The notes under the pieces: generated by a model
Database searches by the model: none
Told to the model about the DNA's origin: nothing
Seen by the model: only the letters and a program-made list of their open reading frames with translations
Part shown: piece after piece, positions 41,429-54,200 of the stretch
Layout of the letters: every line of letters starts with the position of its first letter
Numbering within the stretch: the first letter of the stretch is position 1
Program-made: the position numbers and the translations under genes
Assembly (NCBI GenBank): GCA_030272585.1
Contig: BSYQ01000013.1
Span: forward strand, 1,116,001 to 1,180,000
DNA from: Bryopsis sp. KO-2023
Taxonomy: Eukaryota; Chlorophyta; Ulvophyceae; Bryopsidales; Bryopsidaceae
Direction of reading: 5' to 3'
DNA: 64,000 nucleotides

Positions 41429-44335
41429 TTTTTTTGATCCATGTTACGTTCCCATTTCCCACAGCTCGACACTTGAAACCGAGTTTTTTCTACACGAAAA
41501 AAGTAGAAAAAAAAAACGGAGGGGGGAAAAGGAAAATACCACAAAGGGAGAAGAGGAGAGAGAGATCGTGGAAAACGAAAAAAAAAATAATAAAAAAAAA
41601 AATGGAAAGTGAAAGTGAAAAAAAGAAATCCTCACGTATCTGGCGGTGTTTCTCTCCGTCGTAAGAAACACTCGTCGGTGCGTGCGTGTGCGTGTGTGTG
41701 TTGTGTTGAGTTTTTTATTTGCTTTGATATATATATTTTTTTTCAATTGAGGAGCTATGCTAAGGTGAAGGCCAAGTGAAATGAGCCGTGAATCAAACCA
41801 CTGGAGACGCCGTTGCCTGGGGAGGAAAAACAGATGCAACCTTTTTGCTTTTTGCTTGGTTTTCCCCCCGCAAACCCCCTGAAGATAACGCTATGTGAAG
41901 TGGAGAGCCTGTGTCAATCGCTCGTGTCAGTGAGGAGTGATTCTATAGAGATGCCCTCCATACTTATTGGGTTTCGAGAATAAACCCGATGGGTAGGAGG
42001 GAAAAAAAAAAGGGAGTAAGAAAAAAAACACCATCACCACCACCACCACCACCATCGATGATTGGATTTGAAATGGCTTGTGAAAGGGAGATGGAAAATT
42101 TTGACTGAAGAGACATCAAAGAGTTTGCTTTTGCTCCGATCGGGGTTTCGAGAATAGACCCGTCCGATCAACGAAGAAGAAAAATCCTGAAGATTCCGAG
42201 ACATTTTACGAAAAGAAAACTCACCGAGGATGGTCCGATAATTGATGTGGCTTTTCGTTTGCTGTGTGTGGGTTGCTGGACTGAACCCAGACTGGATACG
42301 ATCAACACATGCAGCGAGGAGTGGGGAGAAATTGGGGGGTGGGGTTCCTGAGAATGTGCATTCGACCAGCAAAGAGGGGAGGACAGCCAGATTTCGAGAA
42401 TAGATCTGGTTGGGAATCCCCAGTATGAGTACGTAGAGTGTTTTTTTTTTACTTTTCCTAAGGTTGTCTGAGGGGTTTGAAGCGACACGATGATGTAAGC
42501 ATGAAAAAGAAAAAAAAGTCTGAAATTCAACGGACACTTGTGTATTGCCCAGGGAGGCAAGTGCCTACACAGGAAGAAGTGGTGTCAGGGTGATTTTCAC
42601 TCTGAAAAAAACTTCTTGAAAGTAAGAAGTGAATTTTGGTTATTGAGACAGTGATCTATCTTTCAGTGACTGAATCGATTCAAAGTTTGTAGATTCACAT
42701 AGGGCCAAAAGTAGATGCGGGGATGCGATTTCTGTGGGATTGCATTGTGGAAATTGTGGTGGTCCCAGAATCAACCAATCAAGCACCACCTGTTTTTGTT
42801 GTGCGGTGACCAACCAAACGAGAGTTGCTGTCCAAAAACTGGAAATGTGTGATATGTGTGTGGTTGCAGCCAGCATTCAGTGGCTGTGCTTCGTCTCTGG
42901 AGCCAGGGTTTGGAACGTTGAAGGAAGTCAGGAAGGTTGGAACGCTTTACGTGGAATCCACAAAAACTCATGGCGATTTTATTAAATGTGCTGGGACTCG
43001 CTCAATGTCAACGATGAATTACACCACTTGAATTCAAAAGCACAGAATTCAAAAGCACAGAAACACATAGACAACAGGGACTGTTCAAGCAATAGCCCAA
43101 ATTCATTTCTTACATCCCCAAGACAGTACAACATTCAAAAGTTCCCACATACCAACAAGAATTTCTGACCCAATGCTGTACACGAAATCCACCACCACCA
43201 CCACCAGGTCCTTCAACACTTGAACAGTATCAATCTTTGAGTTGAACAAGGCACTCCTACATTCTTGTTTTCATCCAACCAGCAAAATATGCACACAGTC
43301 TGCAAAGGAAAATTTGTGATTTCAGAAATCTTGGATATCGAACGAAACATGTGGAAAGAATAATGTATCCGGAATGCCCCAGAAGCCATGAATTGCTGGC
43401 CTATCGCTTGTTGCAACTTCTCGGAGCATCGTGCTGTGTACACCCTCTCTCCAGAGTGCTGTGGTGGCTGGATGGATGATTGAGGATGAATCAAAGGCAG
43501 GTCCAAATGGAAGACTGGATGCAGCCACAGACTCGCTGGTATGAGGAAAAGAAGCTCGCCTGGAAGGGACCTCCCCACCAGATCAACCCAATTGCTTTTG
43601 CTCGCCTCCAGTGTCCAAAATGTCGACCCAATATTTCAGTTCCCTCTGTATTGAGCTTGCTTCCTTTGAATGTTGTGCTGCTGGCTTCCCTCCAAATTCA
43701 AATATACTCCATTCCGCCTGGACTTTTTTTTTCTCTTTCTCAGTTTTCGAACCCCCAAAACACTCAGAAAAATACTGACAGAAACTGCCAATGCATTTTT
43801 CCCACACATATTGCTATGATATGAATTAAAAAAACCCTCCAAAAAGATCCTCTAATGCCTTCGACATGGCATTGCTTTTTTTTTTGCTTTTTTTTGCTTT
43901 TTTGATTCCTTCCCGCCACACGGCTTTCAACTTTCCTCAGTTTGACTGACAAATCCAAATACAGAAAAAAAACCCTACTCCCCTTCCTCTCCACTGATTG
44001 TATTAAAAAAAAACCCAAAAGACAAATTAATTTGTTTAATTTGTTTTGCTTCTTTTTGAGATCTTTCTCTAATGCACTACTTTTCATGTTTCAAAGAGAA
44101 TCATTCACCACTGCCCCCTCTTGATTCTGCTTTTCTTGTTTTGGTAAACTTGTATTTCTTTCATGTTTCAACCCCCTTTGTTTCTTGGGTTTTTTTTAAG
44201 CTTCTTGAAACCTTCTCAGACGAATCCACCTTCGTCTTTCGACCCTTTTTCAGAAATCGACATTGAATCGGACCCACTCCAACCAGCAAACTTTCCGTGC
44301 CAATCCCCATGCGTTGAATCGCCGTTTTTCCCCCT
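41429..44335. other. Downstream region, no assignable gene
   Basis: Presumed 3' UTR of the SAC3-family gene, then 2.5 kb without a recognised gene. TTTCGAGAATA recurs at about 41972, 42146 and 42392. (CAC)n lies near 42030-42055 and (CAC)n again near 43190-43206. A plus-strand stretch at about 43364-43540 looks coding (MYPECPRSHELLAYRLLQLL, and later DESKAGPNGRLDAATDSL before GTATGA) but the two parts are in different frames and match nothing I know. Confidence 0.4.
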
Positions 44336-44782
44336 TCAAATCCTCCGCCTTTTTACCCGACCTTGACTTTCAGCGGCTACGACGTCATCGATTCTGCGTT
44401 TCCTCTTGAAACGCTCCAACTCGGCCTCTGTGTAGTTTTTCCTCTGACCATTTCCATTATCACCTTGGCTCACGAAATTTCCCTTTTTGCCTTGACTTTG
44501 ATTGGATTCCGCCGTGTCGTCCAAGTTCGCTTCTCCAGCAATCGCCTGGCGAGACCCTGCAGTGCTTCCCCTCTTAACCACTCTGGCCACGAGCCGCCAC
44601 CAGTCCGAAGGACTCCATGGAGGTATGGATGCTGGGAGGGGTGGCGGACTGGTGGCCTCCTCTTGAATCGTGCCCAAGATTGCGCGCTTGGTCTCCAATG
44701 GTTCCGTCCTTGCAGAATGGTGCCCGCGATTTCTGCCTCCGTGCTTGCCGCCGTCTTTCTCCATTTCGGTAGCTCGGTTCAA
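44336..44782 (-). CDS. Hypothetical protein, basic, 148 residues
   Basis: Single-exon frame on the minus strand, rich in Arg, Gly, Ser and Glu, ending in a basic tail (LERFKRKRRIDDVVAAES then RVKRRRI) that resembles a nuclear localisation signal. No family recognised. Low-complexity composition and overlapping open frames on the same strand (44574-44852) leave open that it is chance, a single exon of a larger gene or a fragment. Confidence 0.3.
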   Translation of the reverse strand: MNRATEMEKDGGKHGGRNRGHHSARTEPLETKRAILGTIQEEATSPPPLPASIPPWSPSDWWRLVARVVKRGSTAGSRQAIAGEANLDDTAESNQSQGKKGNFVSQGDNGNGQRKNYTEAELERFKRKRRIDDVVAAESQGRVKRRRI

Positions 44783-45126
44783 ACAAACGATAACTCGCTA
44801 CGAAAGAAGTCGAAACCGATGCAAGAGAATTCGGATTGATACCAGAAGGCACTTATATGAGCCGCCAAACGCTCGCCTCCAATACCCCCTCGTGAATTGA
44901 TCATTTCAATCGATTTTATTTAATGATTCCTCATCAAGTTGTTTTCTGTCTCCATTTCTGTCCAGCAGACTGTCCACGCAGAAAATCGCGGGCATCCAGA
45001 AATGCCCTGCTGGAGCGGGGAGGAGGATAGAACCATAAGGTCCTCGATAGAGATTCACAGAGAAAATTCGGAAAAAAATTTGCTAGGGGAATTCCTGGTC
45101 TCAACGCATCATTCTAGGTTTTCTAA

Positions 45127-45247
45127 AGGAAATGAAAATCTCACGCCGTTGGGGTTGGCTTGCGTGGGGGGCCGATTAGAAACGGTGGAAACTCTGCTGA
45201 AATTGCTCTTGGACAGGGGGGCCGCTTTGAATGCACCCTCCAATGCA
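45127..45247 (+). pseudogene. Ankyrin-repeat exon fragment
   Basis: A plus-strand stretch encodes ENLTPLGLACVGGRLETVET and then LLKLLLDRGAALNAPSNAG, one ankyrin repeat plus the start of the next. It runs into a splice-donor-like GCAG/GTGGGG. The surrounding frame (44939-45298) contains no other repeats, so this is an orphan exon or a gene remnant. Confidence 0.5.
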
Positions 45248-45298
45248 GGTGGGGCATCGACTAGGGGAGGCTGCTTGTTGCTTCAAAACTTAGCTTGA

Positions 45299-47047
45299 TG
45301 ATGACGGAGAGTCGATCAGGGGCCTTTGCTCATTCTTGCCCGTTCGCTCGAGGAGCTCCCCCCCTCCCCCCCCCCAAAAACAAAACAAAACAAAACAGAA
45401 AATTGGCTGAGAAATTGTTGGCAGCAGGTGGGGGTTCTATAGGTTGCACAGCAAAAAGATGCAATCAGACACTCATGTAGCGCAAAATACAAAGCACCCG
45501 ATACTAATACAAAACACGTAAATTGAGAAAGTACCAAACACGTGAAAACGTACAGAACATTGTTTGAAAAACCGACTGTTTGCTCCCTGCGAGCATTATT
45601 ATTGTTTTGGATTCGGGATCGGTGGTGGAGCCTTTTTAGTGCAGATATTGCGAAAGGGGTCATGGGTGGTCGTTACATTGTGTGTCGCTCAATCTTTTAC
45701 ATATTCTTGCCGGTTGGTTTTATTCAGGAGCGGATCCTGACATAATAAGCGTTGGCTTTCTGGACGATGGATGCCAAGGTGTGGGCAAACCGGGGGGCCA
45801 CGTTTCTGCGATTGAAACGGTCGGAGGGGGTTACGGGTGAAGCCGGAGAACAAGGATCTGGTCAGAGAGTTTGAGAATTCCATCAAGGAAGGCAGAAAGG
45901 AGCACCAGAAAGTGAATGGACAACAGGGAGGATGCGGATGTTACTGGTGAACAGCCTTAAAAAGTTTCACTACAAGATGTAAAGGATGCATCCCCTGGTC
46001 GTGGTCCTCCCATGATTTGTGTCAGAATTTTGATGTGGGTTTTCTCATCAAGTGTTTGGCAGACGTCTCGTTATCACTGGGAGTTGTTCAGGTGTACGGA
46101 TCCATAGGAATATGTGTGAAAGGAAAAAATATTTTTATGCCCATATGTTGGCCAAGGACCAGGGCATGAAAATCCCTGCAACTGTTCACCCCAGATAGCT
46201 GCAGAAATACGTGTCTTGGAGATGTTGGATGGTGCTGCTCTTCCTGGTGAATGAACCAAGGTGGAGAAATCCCAAGTTGTAACATAGATTCAAGACTGTG
46301 GCGATACTTTTCTGACCTAGAATGTAATGTTATCAAGGGATTCCAACGCTGAAATTTTTTTCATGAAACGAGAAGCAGTCTGTTGGCAGCCATTGACATC
46401 TATCACCCAAACTCCAGCAGAGTGGCTCCTCAGCCAACTTGTAATCATTGATTGATCCATCACCCATACTATTGCTGATTTAGGCTCAACTGAACCTAAT
46501 TTAGAAACAAAGAGGGGCACAGTATCAGGGTGGAAGCACCTTTGCTCCTGTGTTGTAATGTTTCTCTGTGAGTATCCCACAAATCAATCTCGTTCGATGC
46601 TGGAGCTGGGTTTTCATTTTCAACGAATCATCGGTCATTCATTTGGGGAGGTAAAATCTAAGAGGGGTCCATGTTGTTTTCTTTGTTCAGTTCGTTGCAC
46701 TTTTCAAAGAGGCTTGGTGAACCTGTCGTTGAACGGGTGTTTCTATCGTCCAACTGGTACTTCCCATTGCAATCGAAAGCTTTGAAAAAGAATTGTGAAC
46801 TATAGATGTGTATGAAAGATAACCCACAACAAAGTGGGAAAAAAACGACCCTGGTTGCTCAGTCATAGAGATCACAGTGGGCAGCATCCCAAACAACGAT
46901 GTTCGATTAAATATAATGCAGTGTATAAAAACACCTTACTGCTGACTCATCGGCCATATTGCAAGGAGAGCCATATATTGATACATGTATCTTTAAAGCC
47001 AAAATTATCGTTTGGCAAAATTTGGAAAAACGGTGCGATGCTTTCTT
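45299..47047. other. Largely non-coding; one coding-like scrap
   Basis: Around 45770-45945 a plus-strand stretch encodes ATFLRLKRSEG in one frame and PENKDLVREFENSIKEGRKE in another, suggesting a frameshifted gene scrap. A poly-C then A run lies at about 45359-45390. Nothing else recognised up to the DTWD2-like gene. Confidence 0.35.
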
Positions 47048-49813
47048 TCAATAAGCCCGGGATTCTTTATTTCCGTTGGAGGAGCCGTACAAGGGCTGCC
47101 GTCCTGCCTGAAGCAACACCATGTCCAGTTTCACCTGTGGGGGAAAAAAAACAAAAATAAAACAAAAATGAAACAAAAATATCGAAATGGCCAGGCCAAT
47201 GAAAACAATACTTAGGTCCATTCATCTTCCCCCCCCCCCTCGTTTGTATCCTTTTTATTTCTGAACCAACAGATGAAAAGAGAATGACTAAACCTCCTGA
47301 CATTCTTTTTCCGACCCTTGCTAGTATGGATCCACCACCATTTCATACATTATTAAACACTTAATGTAAAGGAAAAAACAAGCTATTGAAATGCTGGTGG
47401 GTTTTTATTAAACTTTTTTCTGGCTGAAAAAATATATATATAGAGAGAGAGAGAGACAGAGAGCATGGCCTTGCCTTCATGTTTTCCTTGAGGGCATGAC
47501 TGACATGGGGATCTTCCCCCATTTCATCCAGCAAAGCAGCCACCGCCTCCAAACTTGAAACCCTGGACATTCACGGAATCGAACATAAAGAAACGCAAAA
47601 ACAAGGAACCTACCAACGAAAAGAAACACAACGAAAAAAAATGATTCCTGGAGTTCATAGTTTTAATAATATTAACAATAAAATGCACCAAACATCCTCC
47701 TTGCATGGTGGACAGGCTTCATGAGGCTTTCAGCCTGTATGCAACAAACTTGGTATAAAAAAACCCCACGAATATGGCCGATATCGTTGATTTTTTTTCC
47801 TATTAAATTTTTTTTTTCCATTCCTACCTTCCTGTTTCTCTTTGTTTTCCACCATATTCCCTGACGGCTGAAATCATGCATTGATCCTTGCTCCCCAAAA
47901 CACTTTCCACAGATAGCTTGACTGCAAGCAAAGCAACAAAGTCAAAATGCCAGCAGGTAAAAATGACCAACATAAAAAGGGTAATATAGCAAAAGGCGAA
48001 ACAGATGCATTTTTGGGGTTCGTTTTATATAACAGGGAAAAAGGATCAACCCTTGGGCAAAAACCAGAACAACACATCGCAACACCCCGATCAATATCTC
48101 TGCGCTAAAGATATCGATGAAATCAAGCATCGATAAAATCTATTCTGAAAGGGGGCTCCGTCCTTTCTTTCTGCTGTATTTTTCGCTCGAGCTAAGCTTG
48201 AATATGCTTCCTTTGCAAATTAAAGGAAATTTAAAGGAAGATATTTTTGAGATTTGTGTAGAGGGCTACCTCTTGGAATGCTGCTGGGATATTTCGGCGC
48301 CATTTTTCTCGCCCCTCGATACGAACCATCTGGAATTATCACCACCACCTCCTTGGGTTCCGATTTTGACATCAACTGTTTGAATTCCTCCACTGAAATT
48401 GCACCATCCCCTGCAGCCACCGACCAAAAAATCTTTTAAGAAATGTGCATGAGAATAACCGATAAATTTCCAGCTTGAATATCTGAACGTGTGAGTGTCA
48501 AATCAACAAACTTATCAAGTGCAGGTAGTTATCATTCATAATACATGGGTCGCCAAAATCTCTAAAAGACAATTTCAAGATTGATTTCATCATCCCACTA
48601 GGAAAAAACTGAGATCCTCCGTCCCCCCCCCAAAAAAAATAAAATAATAAAATAAAATACATAAATAAAATAAATAAACTCACCAGGCCACAATACACAC
48701 TTCATGGTGGTCGGGTCATCCAGCATTTTTCTGAATTCTGTATCATCCTCCTGAGAAGAAATGGTGAAAAAACAGTATAGATTCAAAGACTGCCATTATT
48801 GGATATCCAAAACGAAACGTTCTCTTTGGAGAAACGCCTGAACTGATCATTTCAAAAAAACAGAAAAAAATGCCCTCAGCCCCAACAAAAATGCTGGAGA
48901 TGTATGCAGCAAATGTGAAAATGACAAATGTTTCATGCAAGTTTTTTGGAAGAAAAAAAGAGTTAAATAAGATTAATTTTTTAAGATGACCTGAAAACAT
49001 GTTACCTGGTGGCCTCTCAGAAACATGTTTGACTTTCGCAGAGTTCGATGTATGCAAATTCCCGTGTTGCTAGCTTTGGCCCTGTGTTGATGCATTCCCA
49101 AGCTGTACTCATTTTTGTGTTTGAGAAAACACGTTGCAGATATTTCCTCGGCCTCAAAATCACCCTCTAAAATGCACTGAGGAAAAAAAAAGGCACCCCA
49201 TTTTTTTCACACATCACCGAACCCCATCCCTCCAGTAAAAGAAAAAAAAGAAAACACCATTGCACACACACACAGCTTTCAAGTCCAGACAAACATGACT
49301 ATAAATTTGAACGTATCATTTCTTTTCCAGATTTTTTTTACAGGAAGCTTTTTTCTTGCACGAACACAATTTTCTTCATATATATATACATATCTATATT
49401 TTTTTTCAAGATTTTCTCACCAGTCCCCATGATGTATGTGAACCACCACTCGAATTCGATTCGCAACGCTCGTCCATGACAGACATGCACAATGTGTGTT
49501 TTGAAGCCAACATCCTTTGCACCTGGTGAATCAAATAGAATATATACGTGATACGAAAAATATATTAAACATTATACCAAAAGATATATCTATATCGAAG
49601 ATTCCCCCTGGAAAAAAAATAAAAATTTAAAAAATAGCACGGCACATAATTATTGTAGTTCAAACAGTTGGAATATTACCTTTCAGCCCCGCGACTGTGC
49701 GCCATAAGTTGCTCGCAGTAGCTGTGCATTTTCGCCTCGGCATCAGGGATCTTGCTCAGCATTTCGAAAAGCTCTTTCCTACCAAGAAAAGGTGCTCGCT
49801 CCTTTTCGTCCAT
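47048..49813 (-). CDS. DTW-domain protein, DTWD2-like tRNA-uridine aminocarboxypropyltransferase, 8 exons
   Basis: Exons: 49680-49813, 49421-49522, 49006-49081, 48684-48750, 48270-48410, 47828-47921, 47475-47562, 47048-47134. Phases close to 262 residues, near the usual size. Members of the DTW (TDD) family transfer the aminocarboxypropyl group of S-adenosylmethionine to uridine in tRNA (acp3U). Seen: a cysteine cluster RCKGCWLQNTHCACLSW near the start, KASNTGICIHRTL, and IIPDGSYRGARKMAPKYP at the DTW signature, where D-G-S-Y stands in place of the usual D-x-T-W. The exon ending at 47475 meets GCAAGG, so the last intron is probably GC-AG, in a strong AAG/GCAAGG context. The ATG at 49813 is chosen because it lies shortly before the cysteine cluster; an in-frame ATG exists upstream at 49894. 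Confidence 0.88.
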
Positions 49814-49894
49814 CCTTTCGCCCCTCCCCCGAATCAGCAGCACAGTTTGCGAAACAAAGACGTCGTGACGCCACCTCTTCTTACCTCCACACAA

Positions 49895-50967
49895 TGTCTG
49901 ACATACGACAAATGACCTCGCTTTCGTTGGTTGCGATTCGCATGCAACGCTGCCGCCGTTGATGTGAATTTTTTTTTCTTGAGGACTGGAATCCAGTCGC
50001 TGGATCCTCTGATGTCCACAGTGCGTTGTCCACCTCCACTTTGAAAAAGTTAGTAACTTTTAGTTCACTTTTGACCTGCTCCAGCAATTTTTGGATCTGC
50101 TTCACTGTGGCAATGTTGTGGCAGCAAAAAGAGCATCTCTGGTACGAATTCTGATTTCATGATGAAGCACATGAAATCAGAAAGACATCATCCAACATCT
50201 TCAGCATCTGCTTTCCAAGAAATGCAGCCCTTCAAAAAGTATGATATCATACTTGATACATTGTATCTACGACACAGAAATCTAGTTCGTCCAATGCATA
50301 TATTCTCTACCCTGAATCAGCCTTCTTGTAAAAATAAGAAAATAAGAATTGGATTTTGAACTTTTTTGTTTTTCTTGGGGGGGGGGGCGTTGGGAAAGGC
50401 AGGGGGCATGATTTTGAAGATCAGGTGGAAAGTCAAAACTGCCGACACGACACTGTGAGGGTTTGCTCGGAAGGGAATCATCAAACTCAAAGTCAGCCAA
50501 CTTAAAAAAGTCCATCCGTATTTTGATGTGTGAAATTTGCTATAATCTTTATTTGAGTGTGCTCTAGCTAAATTGCTACAGGTAGTATATTTTCAGCAGC
50601 AGGAATATATTCCTATCATGATCTCCTCTTTCTGTAAGATTAAAATGGATTTTTATTTCTCCTGCTGGTTTGTGAACCTCTCGAAACCTGCTGCTTTTAA
50701 CCAGTCGACAAAAGTTTCCCTTTTGCTCCCCAAAGGCAGCTTGTAGATATATTCTCTTTCTCATATATTCTACATCTTCTTTTTTTTTTAAGATCTCATA
50801 AGAGTCATTCTGCAGTGGACTTGCCACTTCTTTCTTTTTGTTTCTTTTTGCAGTACGTTTTTGGGTGGTAGATTTCAGCCTCATTTATTGATATTGCCAA
50901 ACAATGCATGTGTTATCAGTGCTACTTTGCATTTTCAGGGACACTCAAGAACGCCGTGTATTTGTTT
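49895..50967 (-). other. Upstream region with unassigned coding-like frames
   Basis: Minus-strand frames at 49881-50105 (VKSELKVTNFFKVEVDNALW), 50282-50515 (MDFFKLADFEFDDSLPSKPS) and 50576-50884 (basic, QKRTAKRNKKKEVASPLQ) have protein-like composition but no domain I know, and I could not splice them together. They may be one unrecognised gene upstream of the DTWD2-like gene. A T then G run lies at about 50363-50388. Confidence 0.3.
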
Positions 50968-51139
50968 TGTTAATATCGCAACCTTGGCCTGGTTTTCGAA
51001 CAAGTGTTTTTTCTTACAGAAAATTGTTCCCGGACACAATCCTACTTTCCAAACTTATACTTCAAGATCTCTCCTTTCATCAACTAATTTAGTTCACATC
51101 TACAGAAATTAAGGCTACTCTGAAATCAAATTCCCAACA
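50968..51139 (-). repeat. 3' LTR of retrotransposon B (172 bp)
   Basis: Same sequence as 56555-56726; minus strand begins TGTTGGGAATTTG and ends ATATTAACA. The purine-rich tract expected just before it is weak (GCGGTGAAGCG on the minus strand). Confidence 0.95.
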
Positions 51140-51224
51140 CGCTTCACCGCGCAGAAAAACTCCGATATAACGAAATTTCGCAAAGAGAAATAAATTAGTA
51201 AAAAAATAGGAGATCCCTCAAAGC

Positions 51225-54200
51225 CTAGTAATAATGCTTCATCTGGTTGGCATGAAGTATTAAGTAAGGCTTGCGTCCCTTTTTGACTTCCCTTGTGACT
51301 GGAGCTACCTTGAACCTTCTTCCCGAAATGTGAGTAATGATTTTGTAAGGTCCCTTCCAAATCGGCTCCAGTTTTCCCAATTCGCGCGACAGACGATCAT
51401 AATCCAGGATTAGGACTTCTTCTCCCACATAGTGATAATGCCGATTGGGAGCTGTTCGTCGTGCGTTGATCTGTTCTCTCCTTTTTTCTGTCCGATCCAA
51501 AGCTTCAGCCCATGCATCCTCTCCTGCGCGCCACAACGCAGCAGGCGAGTATTTGGTAGTGTTGTGAATCATGTTGTTGATCTGGTCCAAGGCTCTGTTG
51601 ATGTGATTACTCCATTCTCCTCCCATGTCGAATTGCAGAACTCTCAGACGATCCAGTAACGTTCGGTTAAAACGCTCTATCAATCCGTTTGCTCTGTGGT
51701 GGTGTGCAGGAACGCGATCTAACCTTATTCCACGGCGGTGGGCCCAATTGGAGACCGCGGAAGACTGGAAGTAGCTGGCACCGTCAGTGAGGATCGTGTT
51801 TGGAGTAGGAGCTGCCTTGAGCCAGATGTCCAGAGTAGCGAGGATGGATTGGGTTGACGACTTCTTCAGCGGAACAGCGAATCCAAGGCGAGTAAGTCCG
51901 TCGACCAAACACATTATGTATCTGTGTCCTTTCGAGTCGACAGGTAGTGGACCTATCAGGTCAATGTTAAGGCTCTCGCCAGGCCGCTTTGGGTTCGTCG
52001 GAGAGCCTAAGGTCTCTTTTTCCTTCGGTGATGTGAAGTGTTGGCACGTGACACATCTTTTAACGACTTCGTGGATCTCCGACAGGTTGACGTCCCAGCC
52101 CATTTGGTGGCATTGCCACTGGAGTTTTTGTGACTTCCAGTGACCGTCCGAGTGAAGAGCTTCCAGTGCAGAACGAGACGGCGACACCTGGATAGGGCTG
52201 ACGACTGGGACGTCCTCCTTCGCGAACCATCGCGACAGTTGGTCGGCCCAGGGATTGCTTTCGCCTGCCAGAAACTCCACTCGCATGCGTCCAGGAGAAG
52301 GGAAGTGTGACCAAATCCAAGCGACGAGGCGAGCAGCGCGGAGGTCCGACATGAGGTCTGGCCCAGGAGGATTGCGTAAGCGGTGGTAAGCACTTTGGGA
52401 ATCAGTGTAAACCACGATAGGTCGAGCTCCCACCAAAGGCATGACATCGCGCAGGGACCAGGCGAGGCATTGGAGTTCGCCCAAGAAGCTGGACGGAGGA
52501 ACGCCCGTGAGCCGTTGGGAGTTGAGCGCGACGACCCTTCCTTGTTCTGGCGGTCCCGAGAAGAGCACGTAGCCTCGCCCAGTTCCCGACCAATCCACTT
52601 GGAGGTGGAAAGTGGAGGCTTCTTCCCTCGTAAGTGAAATGTTGTTCTCCAGTATCTTCGTCCATGCTTCTTTTGCCAGTTGATCCAACGTTTCTCCAGG
52701 AGTGTTTGGTGGCTGTGCTTGTAGGGGCTCCACGTATGCGCTGTAGCCTGGGCACACTCCGCGCGAGACATTGAAGAGCCCTAGGACCTTCCGAAGATCG
52801 CTGGGAGAGCGGATAGGAGGTAAGTTTGTGCGCTGTTGCTCCAGGAAGTGTTTTAACGAGATGCCTTCAGGACCCAGGGTGTAGCCGAGGAATTGGACTT
52901 CCGAGCGAGCGATTTGGGCCTTCGAGGGGTTTACGCACCACCCGACCTCGCGAAGGCGTTCCAGAACTTGGCGAAGGTGGAGGTCATGCTCTGCGCGGTT
53001 TCTTCCCCCTACTAGGATATCGTCGACGAAATTTCGGGCAGCCTTCCCCTCCAAAACGGACTTCACGCGTTCATGGAACAACCCTGGTGACGAACTCCAC
53101 CCCTGCGGAAGGCGTAGGTACCAATAGCGTCCCACATCCGTTTCGAAGCCAAAGAGTGGGCGAAGGGAGGGACACACTTCCAATTGGAAGAAACCGTCAG
53201 AGAGGTCGAGCACCGAAAACGTCGTCCATTCCGCAGGGATGGAGTCCACCACCGAACGCACATTCAGAGATGACGAACCCCAGGGAGGAGAATAGCCATT
53301 GAGCGTCCTGAAGTCGACAGTTTTGCGGAGTTTCCCCGACGGCTTCCTCAAGAATAGAACTGGGGAGAAATGAGCGCGCTGTCCAGGTAAGAGGTGCTCC
53401 ACTACTCCTTTGCGTTCCAGGTTTCCCATGAACTCCGCGATTTCATGTTTCTCTATGCCAGTAGGATGATATCGTCGTCCTGTCGACGACAAAGGTATTC
53501 TGTGCATAGGAATCCTCCAGTCTATTTCCCTGTGGCATATGCGAAGTCGTTTACTCCACTTGTTTTTCGGAATGTGCTGTAGGTCGTCAGTGAAGACGTC
53601 AGGAAACTTTGATGTCCAGTGCTGGAGTAGGGAGGCATCCTCAGGGGAGTTCATTCCATTTGTTTGCTCTGCTTTGTCCAGTTTCCCTTGTGTTTCGTTC
53701 CTTCCTGTTCCCGACTTTTCCTTTGTCTGTCCACAGGTGTCCTTATCCATTCGCAAGGGGAGCTGAGCAGCTTCTGGAGTTGGAGGTGGAATTGCAGGCA
53801 CATTCAGGTTTGCCTTTGACCTCCCTCCGTGTCCTCCCAGAAATGCTGCAGCATGTGGATGTTGTTCAACTGGATCTGCAGTAAGATCTCCTTGTGTGTC
53901 CCTTCCAGAACTGATCAGAGAGCTTCCAGGGAAGATCCCCAGAGAAAGCTGTAAACTGCCATCTGTGTGAGGAATGGTTGGAGCTGAAGAAGGAGAGGGA
54001 GTTCCCTGGAAGGTGAGTTCCGATAATCCAGAACTTTGTTTCGAAACTTCAGGAGCTGCAGAAGATACTTCTGCTGCTTCCTTTCCAGTATTGAATCGAT
54101 TGTTTTCAGAAGAAGTCCCCATAGCAGGCTGTAAACTTCCATCCATGTGGGGAGTCGTTGGGGCTGAAGGAGGAGAGGGAACTCCCTGGGTAGTGAATTC

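Noticed and set aside
52007..52771. 254-codon minus frame as a separate protein
   Set aside because: Overlaps RNase H and integrase coding sequence of element B in another frame.
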